Origin: Epiperipatus broadwayi
Taxonomy: Eukaryota > Onychophora > Udeonychophora > Euonychophora > Peripatidae
Direction of reading: 5' to 3'
Assembly: GCA_028023455.1 (NCBI GenBank)
Contig: JAQFVV010012398.1
Span: 5,420,682 to 5,484,681 of the forward strand
Length of the DNA stretch: 64,000 bases
The position numbers were made by a program, and so were the translations under genes. Below are positions 24,801 through 33,770 of the stretch, piece after piece. Position 1 is the stretch's first letter. Each line of letters starts with the position of its first letter. The notes under the pieces are model-generated. The model saw only the letters and a program-made list of their open reading frames with translations, was not told the DNA's origin and did not search any database.

Positions 24801-27800
24801 TAGTATTTCGCAAATATGCTTCTGGAACCAATTGTTTTTTTAATTCCAAAATTAGGCAATTATTTAATATGAACAAATCATTAATTCATGAAATACTCTA
24901 CATACATATATGAATGTACTAATTTTAATATATATTATTTTTAAATTAATTGGTATTATAGGTATGTGTAAATATGTTAAACATAGAGTGTACTACTATG
25001 TATCATTTCAGATATCCCCATAAAAGCCAGCAGCCAAAATGGCAGTGGGTTTGGAAGAACTACTGCATTATACAATCAATCAGTAAAAATATTTCTATCA
25101 ATTTTTATATAACTTTCATATAATTTTCATCTTTGAATGAATTTATTTATTTTGATAATCAATGACTCAAATAGAGTGGCTTAACTATAATTCCATTTTT
25201 TGATAGCATAACTCTGTCTCATCATTTCCATTAGCCTTCATAGAAGCATGAGCAATAAACATTATTCTTATCTTTTTGGATAGCATTTTTTTATTTGGTA
25301 CTGGAGGATTTATCAAATTATTCTCTTTATTTGTATTGTTTACAGTGATTTATTACTAATCATGATTACAAATATTAAAAGTTTTGTTTGCTTATTAAGC
25401 AGGAATCCTTAGTCATAGTATATAGAAAATAATAATTTTTATTTATAATTGTTTTATTTTTTGAAAATATGAAGCTATTCTTCAACAAGCATTATTTGTG
25501 TGCTAATTTATTGATGTGAAGCAATATTCTATATACACTTTTGATATTTCATCTTTGAGGAATTAATTATCTATCATTTGATATACAATTACTAAAAGTA
25601 AATCATTGAATTAATTAGACTGCTTTATAACAATAAGTTAAGCTATAATGCATCTTATATATAATTTTTTTTTTATGTAGCAGGTTTTTGTAGTACATTA
25701 GCAGTAGAAAAAAGATAAAATGATCAAATATCTACATTTAAAATTTTACCAGATAATCCGACTGTTTTTAATGCTCTTTTCTCATATAATTTAATGAAAT
25801 CATCATTTCATGAACAATGTCTCAACTTTTTGACAAAAGTAATTAAATTTCTTTTTATTTAGGGATTTAATGGTTTTTTTTTTTTTTACCTTGTCATTAA
25901 AACTAGTTTCAAAAGCATAACTATTTATAATTAATCTCGTATTTCAAAAATATTATAATTAATAGCAAAATTATTTTATTTTTCAGGGAGAAAATTCCCT
26001 TTTTAGCAGTTCAAGACAATTTCTTAACTTATGCTGCAACTGTTGATAGAATGAATACGGTAAGGTTTTGTTTAGTAGCTCATAGGGATTTGGATTAACA
26101 AAAAAAGAACAAAACAATAATATGAAATATTAAAAATAATTTTAAGTACTTGAAAAATGTATTTAAAAAATATGTCTGCTGATTTGTTTAATGACTGTGT
26201 TCAACATTAAAAGTAGTAAAACATATGAGATCCTTTGAAAATTTATCCAGTGTATTGTATAATTGTGCAATGAGTATTTAGTGAACTGTAGTTCCATGAT
26301 GAAATGCTATAAAAGAAAAGTCAAAGTGGGAATTTTTATTAAACTGTAATAAGTTAATGTCAGCCAACACCACATATACTTTTTTCATAATCTTAATTTG
26401 CTTCATTTACTATTATAACATATTGGTAAGGATATCCAAACAATATTACAATTACTAAAATTCATTCAACTAAACCTTAATACTCTTCATCTAATTAAGA
26501 TTTAAACAAACTAATTCACAGAAATTTAAAATACCAAAAATTGATAAGTTAGCTTTTGTTTACTATCTTCATAAAGAATATAAATGCATAATGAGTTTAA
26601 CTTCGTGAACTCCTATTTCAACTTTTAACAAATGGCATTTTAAACTATGTAAATGACAGTAAATCAGTTTACTAATCATTGTTTTGTTTCTACTGTTCTC
26701 TCAAACTTATTACAATCCTTAAAAAAAAAAAAGAAGTATATTTCATCAAAAATCACTTATTTGTTATTAAGTTATTTAAAAAAAGATAGAAACTAAATCA
26801 CTATTTTTTAAATAATATATTGTGTCTCCTTTAGTTGCAATCAGTGATGTTTTAAAGGGAAAAAGGTAGATTAGTGCTTATTAATAAGAAGAGACTCTTG
26901 CTATAAACATGTATATTGCAACAAAGATTTTCTTAATTAAAGAAATTTAAAACAGGCTTTGAAAAACATGCTGATACAGACTGTTGCAAGTCTTAAATGA
27001 ATGATCTGCATATGAAAAAAAAAATTCTCTGCAGAATTGGTTTAATAAAATCTCTTTTATCTTCAGAAGCAAAATATTTTTTGTTATAATTTAAATATTT
27101 TTTAATTGAGCACTTGTGCAAGCTTGTTTTAAAATCATAAATACCTGCTAAAAAATGTTTACTTTCACTAAAACATCAAATAGAGGAAATTTGTCTTTAT
27201 CACTGCAACTGTCTTTGTAAATATAAAACATTTTAATTTAGCTTTTATAACTAAGAGGGGTACAGATTTATTATGCACTCTTAAGAATATTTGTCGAGAT
27301 AATGGTAGTTATTACATTTGGTCATCTTAGTAAAATTAATTTTTAAAATGGAACATTGTAGAAATGGATTTTTTAATAAAGAAATCATATTTATTACATA
27401 AAATAAATTACTTTTTAAATTCTATTTTACATTTCTTATTTTTAAATTTTTTATTTTTCCCTTTGCTTTTATGTATATGTAAAATCATATATTAGTAATT
27501 ATAGTTTTGTATTGGAAATATCACATGTAAAGTTATTAAGAGCAGATAATTTTATGAAACCTTCATTTCTATTTATTCTATATGGATGATTATAGATGTG
27601 ATTACTATAATTTTTTTATTATAGGTTGTATCTGAAAAAAATTAGAAAATCCTGACTTAGAATAATAAAAGTTTAAATCTTTTTTATGATACCTATAATA
27701 TAGACATAAGTATTAGCAACAGTTTTGTATTTTATTGCTAATTTTAATTATGCAATATTGTTGCAAGTTTTCAGCCCACACACATAACTTTTCTAAACAT

Positions 27801-30800
27801 CATATCTTCTGTTTTGCCTTTTAAATATTTGTAAATACTCTCTTCTTTTAGAATATTTATCCTCATCTTTTTCACTTCTGTATCAGTTCTCATCATAGTT
27901 TCTCTACATCTAAGGGAAGTCCACTTCTTGTTTTCAATAAATATACTTTTTTAAATTTCTCATCCATCAAAGTTATCCTATTAAGTTTTATGGTAAAAGC
28001 ATTCCAATTATTTTTCTTTTTCCATTTTTGTATATTAGTTTTAATATTCATAACTTTTTTAAAAAAAAAATTAAAAGCTTATTTAGTCATTCTTGAATTC
28101 TCATTGTTTTCACATTCTTATAAATTTAATTTTTCTGTTGTTTACATTTCCCCCAAACATTACCAACTTGTTCATTTCCTTGTCATGAGCCGTCTCTTAA
28201 AAAGAATCCAATGTCAGTTTTATTCATGCCTAAATATTAGCATCTTAACTGAAACCAAAAATAAAAAAAACTTTTATCCTTTTTATCTCTTAGGAGATCA
28301 TTTTCTCTATGTTCAAACTTAATGTTTTTTATTATTGAAGTATTTAATTTGACTGTAAAATTTATACAGGTCTCTTAAATGTTTTTCAAAATCAAAACAA
28401 TTATTAATATTTATCTATCAAATATCTCTTAGCAATTTTGTAAATTCATTTTGTTTCTTAGTTGTATTTACATATCTTCCAATACTATGCAATAAGATAT
28501 TTGAAAAACAATTGATCCTTAAATACTAATCTATTTTAGAAAGTTATATTTTGGCATTTATTCTCAGTGATAAACTTTTCTTTCCCTATACTGTAACAGT
28601 CAGAATCGTCTATCTCGCTAACACACTGCAGAATTCAAACCCCAGACACGAAACTGAACATTCTAGAAGGGGTTGCCTTTTAGATATACTAAGTTTGAAT
28701 CTAAAGCCCAAATTTCACAGCGCCATCTACGTGACAACGCATCTGATGCCACTGCTAGTATGACCTTTGACCGGTACTTGGTGGTCAGGGAGAAACAAAA
28801 GACTATACTAAAAGAAGCTTGGGTGGCTAATTAACGTCTATGGATTTACAAAAGAAATGCAGAAAGTATATATATATATAGACCGAGACAGTGATAGGAA
28901 TCAATAAAATAAGATATCAAATTTAGTTTTAAATAATTTCACACAATTTATTTATATAAATTATATATATAATGCCACTGTCTGCTTATATGAGACAGGG
29001 ACGCGTATTAAATAATTGTTGGCATTATATTCCAATAAATAAATAAAAAAGGGTTTTAAAGCAAAGTGACATATTCTATTCCTCGGGTTAATAGCATTAT
29101 GATAATGTGCTTGAAGAGATAGGAACATGTGCGAGGTGCTTTGAGTAATTATACAAGTTTAAGAAAATATTTGAAATTAAGTGTTCTAAAATATTTATTG
29201 ATTTCGAGAATAGCACGGACAAAAGCTTACTAAGCAACAAAGTGGGAATGTGATCAAAGCATTTATTTGAGAATAATAATAATAGAGTTGCATTGGGAGG
29301 TCAGTATTGCTGATAATGAATTTATTAAAGTTGGAGGGTGTGACACGTTTAAGTCACGGATGCTTTGTAAAATAAATATAAAATAAAACAATATTGAAGA
29401 TCCAGAATAATTACGGAGGGCATCTCGCCGCTAACCCGTAGGAAAGTATTTTATGAACAGCCGAAACTTAGCGACTGTGTGACGATTGCGTTTAATTCCC
29501 AGGGGTGTCATTTGGGATACCCTCTGCCTGGAAACTTGCAATAAGCGAAAAGAACGGACTTTGCCGTGTAAAGAATCCTTGGAAAAATAAAACAAAGCAG
29601 TCTCAACAACCAATTCATTTACCAGCAATACGAGACTAGTATATATAAAACATACTGAATGGGTTTTACTTGGATTAAGAGAAATGCCCAATCAAATTCC
29701 CAGAAATTCATTTAAAAGGGTCCGCACATTCTCGACGTCAATGATGAACTTTGTAATTAAAGTAGAACACGGTAATTAAAATAGGAAAATGCATGCTTGC
29801 GGGTTGAAAAGTAAGTATAGATTTATATACGCAATCATGCATTAGGGGACAGATTTAATCATTGACCTCGCACATACTCTCATATTAGATTAAAATCAAT
29901 AACATGTAGATTTTAAACTATGTGAATATTATATATTAAAGAATAGAATTGCCCTCGAACGAGTGATTTGCAAGATAATAAAATTGGAAAATTATAAATT
30001 TAAAATATGCCTTAATAGCGGCGTCTTACTTTCAATAAAGGGAATAGTTCACTCGGTCAAAGACGATTCTGACACATTATCATAATAAAATAAAAGAAAG
30101 CTTTATGAATAGAAAATATTAACCCAAGGATAGAGAGCAAAATGTTGAGTATATTTAAACACGTTAAAGAAATACATAATGAAGTTATGTGAGATATAAG
30201 AAAAACAATTTTAAATAGCTATAGCATGTTAGTTATCACAAGAGCTCTTGAGTTAATTTAGGGTTACCTCTGGAGAAGCATTTAGGTAGATTGATGGTCG
30301 GCAGGTTTTTATATAATTTAACAGCAAAATCTGGAAATGTTCATATTTTTGGCAGCAGCAGCAGCAGTTCCGGGGTTTGTGTGATAACTTCCGATGGTCT
30401 ACGGCAGCAGATGACCATTCCAGAGAGAAATAGCCTTCTCGCGCTCTACTCTGTCATGTCAAGATTTACAAATTACTAGAATAGAACTCAGAATGATTTC
30501 TCTTAGAAACATTAGAAGAAAAACTGGAGAACAAAAGAAAACCCTTTTTTTTTATAATAGACTTTAACAATAGAACTGCCCTGGAGCATTACAAAAATAT
30601 ATCGGACTTATCAGCTGTAATTAAATCTATCCGAATGTCTAAAGGAATTCAACATTAATTAATTTCTTTTGTTAATTTCCATGTCGACATTCGAATTACA
30701 AACTAGATTTAATTAAAAATTACTTTTACAAATTAAAGAAAACCTTAAGTGGACATCTGCTGTTTTTAGATAAACTTATATAATATTAACTAATTAAACT

Positions 30801-32817
30801 ATTGTCCATCATTTATTTTAACAGAAATATTTGGAATAACTTATTAAATTAAAGAAAATTATTTTACTTTTAACTTGCAATATTTGAATCTATTTACTAA
30901 ACGAATATTTATTAAATGAATTTTATTTTAAATCAAAATATAATACGACAGTAATATATTTGTAAATAGATTCAAACAAAATAACTAACAATTTATAATT
31001 TTGATATGTTTTAAAATGCATATCATAGTGTGTGCGCAATTACAACTTATATAATCTACTTTTTAATAAATCAAAATTATGTGAACATATACATAATCTA
31101 TAATCTTTTATTTATTTGGGAATGACTTATATATATATAATACGAGCATTGTACTCGTGGTTTAAAATTAGGCGGGTTTTCGGTATATAAGCGTATTGCA
31201 GACACACTACGATAGATTGGGGTTCAAACTAAGGTATGAGGTAGGAAATAGGTGAGAAAAGGTGAAACGAAGATCTGCAAAGCAGACCTTACTGTTTCAA
31301 TACAAAGACATAACTTAAAAGTTTATCTTTGAGTGCGAAGTTTTTTTTTTATTTCTTTACAGATCTGTCGGGAACAGTTCGTCAAGCTTCATAGTCAGTC
31401 ATTATTAGACAATCTTTCACAGCAATTGATTGATAAGTTTGGTTTCACTGACAGGTATTTTTTTTTTTAGTGTGATTTCTTACAATTTTCTTTTAAATCA
31501 ATATTAATTTTCTACATTTTTTTTTTTTGTGGTGATGAACTTTATTTTATTACAAGCACTTCTCTTTTAACTGCATGAAATATTTATACATAAGAACTGT
31601 CTGAAAAATTAGCATCATTTAATCATAAAAATTAAAACTACATTAACCAAAAATTAATAAGCATTTATCACTTAATATTTAGTTTACAATAGATGGCAGC
31701 TAAAAACAACATTGTTTAAGATGGAGTTCATATGATTCCAGGAATTAACCAAAAATTAATAAGCATTTATCACTTAATATTTAGTTTACAATAGATGGCA
31801 GCTACATTGTTTAAGATGGAGTTCATATGATTCCAGGAACAGTTATCTTTGTCTTATTCTAGAAAAGAATCGGGATATTGTTGCTGGAGGTCATGTAATT
31901 TATTTTCATTTATTATAATATATATTACATCATTATTTATAACTAGATGTTTTTCTGCTTAATTATCATCACTACTGAACCGCTTGCCAAAGTATTTTAT
32001 TAAGTTTTTCATGCTTTGACCATAGGATTTTACTATAGTCTATTTATTCATTCATTTGCCATTGCTTTCACTATATTTCCATCAATTATCTGTCACTCTC
32101 CTAAAATTTACTCACTTATATGAAAAGATATAAATTATTGGCTATTTAGTGCTGTTCAAAAACTTACATGATGATTTAATTCTGTATTGAGAGAAGCTTT
32201 GATTATTTAAATTTGACACAATGATTTTCTTCTTTGCTGAGCATTTGATGAAATGAAAATGGACTGTGAACTTGTATGATAAAGTCATATGAAATCTTAT
32301 CACAGTAATGCTAACAATAGTTATCATTATGAAAAAGAAATTTCGGTATGATGTAGTGATAGAAAATAAAGTATTTATTTTTTAAACTATTATCATGTCC
32401 TAAGTTCTCTAGCCAAAAACAGGTCTTATAGCAAATAGGCAATAGAATATAAACTAAGTAAGAATATTTGATTATCATTGGTGTTAGTTTACTTTTTGAT
32501 ATAATTTATTATAGCATCTCAAATTTATTCCAATTAAAAATTTTTATTTCGATAGGTATTTCTATTTTGCCTTTTTTTAAATTCTTGATTTGTTTTTTTT
32601 TTTGCTCTTAGTGAAATTTATTCCCCAGAAACTATGGTTACTACTACAAAAAAACATCTCAATATTTATTTGAAAGCTGTTCCTGCTAGAGGTATTGTTT
32701 TAAAATATTTAATAATTAAGTTTCAAAGTGAATTTAATTAATTTATGTTTTGTATTTTTTATTTTAGGTTCTTTTAATCTTGAAAATGTACTTCAATCAG
32801 TATACTTTTTTAGTTAA
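12815..32817 (+). CDS. POLRMT: mitochondrial DNA-directed RNA polymerase (POLRMT-like), last six coding exons
   Basis: Spliced gene: exons 12815-12873, 12954-13058, 25987-26059, 31363-31454, 32612-32691 and 32768-32817 (stop TAA 32815-32817). All junctions are AG/GT and the phases join without a break. The protein fits the C-terminal end of the single-subunit, T7-like polymerase that transcribes the mitochondrial genome: NYVHCLDACHMILTAL (family: NFIHSLDSSHMMLTAL), VQDNFLTYAATVDRMN (family: VHDCxWTHAxxVxxMN), ICREQFVKLHSQ and the terminal QSVYFFS (family C-terminus YFFS, equivalent to the essential T7 'foot'). Several near-invariant residues differ, including His to Gln in the VHD motif. The N-terminal most part of the gene is outside the window or unrecognised. 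It is either a divergent orthologue or a diverging paralogue; the open frame and consensus splice sites argue against a dead pseudogene. Confidence 0.85.
12954..13058 (+). CDS. POLRMT: POLRMT-like exon B
   Basis: Acceptor ..GACTTTTAG, donor GTAAGT at 13059. Encodes QQNAFFSNYVHCLDACHM and ILTALHCH, the conserved block before the catalytic VHD motif. The family's PPNF is FSNY here and HSLD is HCLD. Confidence 0.85.
13410..14060 (+). pseudogene. decayed Ty3/gypsy integrase C-terminal fragment
   Basis: At about 13432-13497 the translation reads KDYLTDKGICYVLTVLYHPK, the end of an integrase core (family: GIxHxxTAPYHPxSNG). After a one-base shift it continues RFAEKAF, then CRKFHTHFSKLLP (family: GRKLRTRLDLLxP) and FKGESMWIHDTLKNKW (family: FxxGDxVWVRDY..KW). 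A tail with RRAHVHRNL ends near 14060. Stops and shifts show it is dead. It is unrelated at close range to the element at 1-6755 and probably from another gypsy lineage. No LTRs were recognised. Confidence 0.65.
14070..15250. other. unassigned intronic AT-rich DNA
   Basis: I see no gene or repeat that can be supported. Confidence 0.5.
15254..15401. repeat. imperfect inverted repeat / hairpin
   Basis: GGATTGAAAGTTGGAAT near 15258 pairs with ATTCCAACCTTCAACCC near 15382, and TGTATCTGC near 15281 pairs with GCAGATACA near 15337. The patch is richer in G+C than its surroundings. It may be the core of a small foldback element; no target duplication was identified. Confidence 0.45.
15402..17470. 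other. intronic DNA with a more GC-rich patch, unassigned
   Basis: 15600-16060 and 16380-16760 are less AT-rich than neighbours and contain CpGs. Overlapping ORFs of 92 and 101 codons lie on opposite strands at 15587-15865 and 15728-16033; neither resembles a family I recognise. A perfect 9-bp GC-rich stem (GCAGGCTCC / GGAGCCTGC, 8-base loop) is at 16536-16561. Confidence 0.4.
17472..17515 (+). repeat. 5' copy of a long direct repeat flanking a LINE
   Basis: AAAGTTTACACTAGATGGCA.. through ATTATTTGCTGCTAAACA recurs at 23849-23905, with 13 extra bases inside the second copy. The LINE coding sequence starts directly after this copy, so the pair may be an unusually long target duplication. Confidence 0.55.
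18770..18777. repeat. left 8-bp hAT target-site duplication
   Basis: GATGCATT, repeated at 23239-23246. Confidence 0.95.
18851..19511. repeat. palindromic, MITE-like insert within the hAT
   Basis: Outer ends are AAGGTGACCCGA near 18853 and its approximate complement TCTGGTCACTTTA near 19497. Inside lie a perfect palindrome of about 55 bp centred near 18986 (TTTCATACAAACGGTTTGTA) and a longer imperfect inverted repeat with arms near 19020-19145 and 19175-19300. A run of 14 C lies near 19451. No coding content. Its exact ends and target duplication are unresolved. Confidence 0.5.
19650..21281 (-). pseudogene. hAT transposase, catalytic and dimerisation domains
   Basis: A 543-codon frame on the minus strand. 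LDCTPDASKTEQM holds the first catalytic Asp, GQGYDNGANMKG the second acidic site, and VASGERSFSKLKLIKTYLR near the C-terminus is the hAT dimerisation block with the catalytic Glu. This architecture matches the DUF4371/hAT C-terminal family seen in zinc finger MYM-type protein 1-like transposases. The first 24 or so residues upstream of the Met are open in the same frame and link to the N-terminal piece only through a one-base frameshift near 21360. Confidence 0.9.
21352..21885 (-). pseudogene. hAT transposase, N-terminal TTF-type zinc-finger part
   Basis: Encodes the TTF-type region: GRKFSDVYYNRK, RKWLIYSEILNSVFCFCCKL and HRETSMAHMKS-like His residues, which binds DNA ends in this family. It ends prematurely at 21352 where one base is out of phase with the catalytic part. 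The frame is open upstream of the GTG at 21885 to about 21975. Confidence 0.82.
21956..22147 (-). pseudogene. hAT transposase, first residues
   Basis: Lysine-rich start (SKTKKKLSGAQNRKR-like) typical of the extreme N-terminus of ZMYM1-like transposases; it lies in a third frame, so a second indel near 21970 separates it from the zinc-finger part. The two frameshifts make the copy inactive. Confidence 0.65.
23239..23246. repeat. right 8-bp hAT target-site duplication
   Basis: GATGCATT, identical to 18770-18777. Confidence 0.95.
23849..23905 (+). repeat. 3' copy of the long direct repeat flanking the LINE
   Basis: Matches 17472-17515 except for one substitution and 13 additional bases. A short neighbouring repeat (CACAATTATTTTGAGAA near 23810 and CACACTTATTTTGAGAA near 23904) complicates the boundary. 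Confidence 0.55.
23906..25986. other. unassigned intronic AT-rich DNA
   Basis: I see no gene, element end or tRNA-like sequence that can be supported. Confidence 0.5.
25987..26059 (+). CDS. POLRMT: POLRMT-like exon C, catalytic VHD-equivalent motif
   Basis: Acceptor TTTTTCAG, donor GTAAGG at 26060. Encodes EKIPFLAVQDNFLTYAATVD and RMNT. The Asp of VQD aligns with the metal-binding Asp of single-subunit polymerases (T7 Asp812), but the preceding invariant His is Gln. Confidence 0.85.
26060..31362 (+). other. POLRMT-like intron between exons C and D
   Basis: Starts GTAAGG and ends CTTTACAG. Most is AT-rich with no recognised content. The segment of about 28580-31330 is less AT-rich, with CpGs, a GCAGCAGCAGCAGCAG run at about 30354 and a 13-bp inverted pair (GTCAGAATCGTCT at 28599-28611 and its complement at 30061-30073). 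It is probably an old unrecognised element. Confidence 0.55.
31363..31454 (+). CDS. POLRMT: POLRMT-like exon D
   Basis: Acceptor CTTTACAG, donor GTATTT at 31455. Encodes ICREQFVKLHSQSLLDNLSQ and QLIDKFGFTD, close to the family consensus VCREQFVRLHSxPILxDLS. Confidence 0.9.
31642..31838. repeat. 102/95-bp tandem duplication in a POLRMT-like intron
   Basis: Units 31642-31743 and 31744-31838 are identical except for a 7-base deletion (AAAAACA) in the second. The unit contains AGTTTACAATAGATGGCA, resembling the core of the repeat at 17472 and 23849. Confidence 0.92.
32612..32691 (+). CDS. POLRMT: POLRMT-like exon E
   Basis: Acceptor GCTCTTAG, donor GTATTG at 32692. Encodes EIYSPETMVTTTKKHLNIYL and KAVPAR. 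Phase joins exons D and F exactly. Confidence 0.75.
32768..32817 (+). CDS. POLRMT: POLRMT-like terminal coding exon F
   Basis: Acceptor ATTTTAG at 32761-32767. Encodes GSFNLENVLQSVYFFS and TAA. The C-terminal YFFS and the FxLExV pattern are hallmarks of metazoan POLRMT (the C-terminal foot next to the active site). Confidence 0.9.
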
Positions 32818-32866
32818 TCTCCTGCCTGTGAATAACTGTTGCTTTATTTTTTTTATTGAGGAATTT

Positions 32867-32872
32867 AATAAA
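32867..32872 (+). terminator. polyadenylation signal for the POLRMT-like gene
   Basis: AATAAA 50 bases after the stop codon, with overlapping further AATAAA copies to 32880 and a T-rich stretch downstream. Confidence 0.6.
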
Positions 32873-33183
32873 TAAATAAATTTTTTATAAAATGTGCTTT
32901 CATATCTTTTTTATTTGAGGAATCAATTTCTTTCAGTGCACTCAACTGAAGACAGTTTGTCCTTGCTGAACAAACAAATAGCAGTGAGTAAGTGTAAGTC
33001 ATGTGATAGAGTTATTGGTAATATACATCTTTCTTAATATGAAGTTATAGCAGTAATTTTAAAACAGCAAACTTTAGAGGTGCTAATCTTTTTTAATTTA
33101 ATCACATATTTGATTTCTTAATATTTTGAAATAGAGTTTTGTTTTAACAAAAGTTTCTACATAATTTATTTGCTATAATCATA

Positions 33184-33507
33184 ATCTAGGCCAGCGGTCC
33201 CCAACCTTTTTGCACTTAAGAGCACATTCTACAATACCGGCCAGGTAGCAGGCACCATTTGTTTTTTCAATGTAAATTTATAGTTGGACGTTGTTAATAA
33301 TAGACTTTTTTACGCTGTAAAAGTATAGTATTCCCTACCATTTGATTACAATATAATACAATAATTTATAAGAAATCTTAAAAATTAAATTTATTTGTAT
33401 CAAATAAATAATTTTTTATCATGTTCGGATAGCGGCGGGCACACGAAAAATGGTCTGCGGGTGCCATGGTGCCTGCAGGCATAGGGTTGGGGACCCCTGA
33501 TCTAGGC
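33184..33507. mobile_element. 308-bp non-autonomous hAT with 8-bp target duplication
   Basis: Element 33192-33499 begins CAGCGGTCCCCAACC and ends GGTTGGGGACCCCTG, 14 of 15 complementary, a classic hAT terminus. The perfect 8-bp duplication ATCTAGGC lies at 33184-33191 and 33500-33507. It has no coding content. Confidence 0.95.
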
Positions 33508-33770
33508 AAAAATTAGATGAAAAAGAATTTTTAAAAAAAATGAATAATTGATTTTATGACGATTATTAGAGTAGTATGCTAAAGTATATTACACTATGAA
33601 AATGATAAGCTAGGATAATTAATTGTTGTCATACTGTTACAATATTCAATATTGGTAAAGTTAGTAGAAAATTTTTTTAATAGACAGGAGATGTAAACAA
33701 TGGAAAAGAAATTTTTGCAAATGTAGGTTAGTACTCAGTTTGTTATCACAGACATTTCTATAATAAAAAG

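Larger units (their letters stand above)
13059..25986 (+). other. 12.9-kb POLRMT-like intron loaded with transposons
   Basis: Begins GTAAGT and ends TTTTTCAG. It holds a gypsy integrase relic (13.4-14.1 kb) and a LINE split by a hAT (17.5-23.8 kb). The rest (14.1-17.4 and 23.9-26.0 kb) is unassigned AT-rich DNA apart from the hairpins listed separately. Confidence 0.75.

Noticed and set aside
25011-25090. Possible POLRMT exon after TTTCAG at about 25011
   Set aside because: No donor site in phase and no similarity to the polymerase; exons B and C already join perfectly without it.
28599-30073. DNA transposon bounded by GTCAGAATCGTCT inverted pair
   Set aside because: A single 13-bp inverted pair is expected by chance in a window of this size, and the possible ACA duplication is too short; kept only as a compositional finding.
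30354-30375. CAG-repeat as a coding poly-Gln tract
   Set aside because: Only about five triplets, within a 62-codon frame with no similarity and inside a defined intron.
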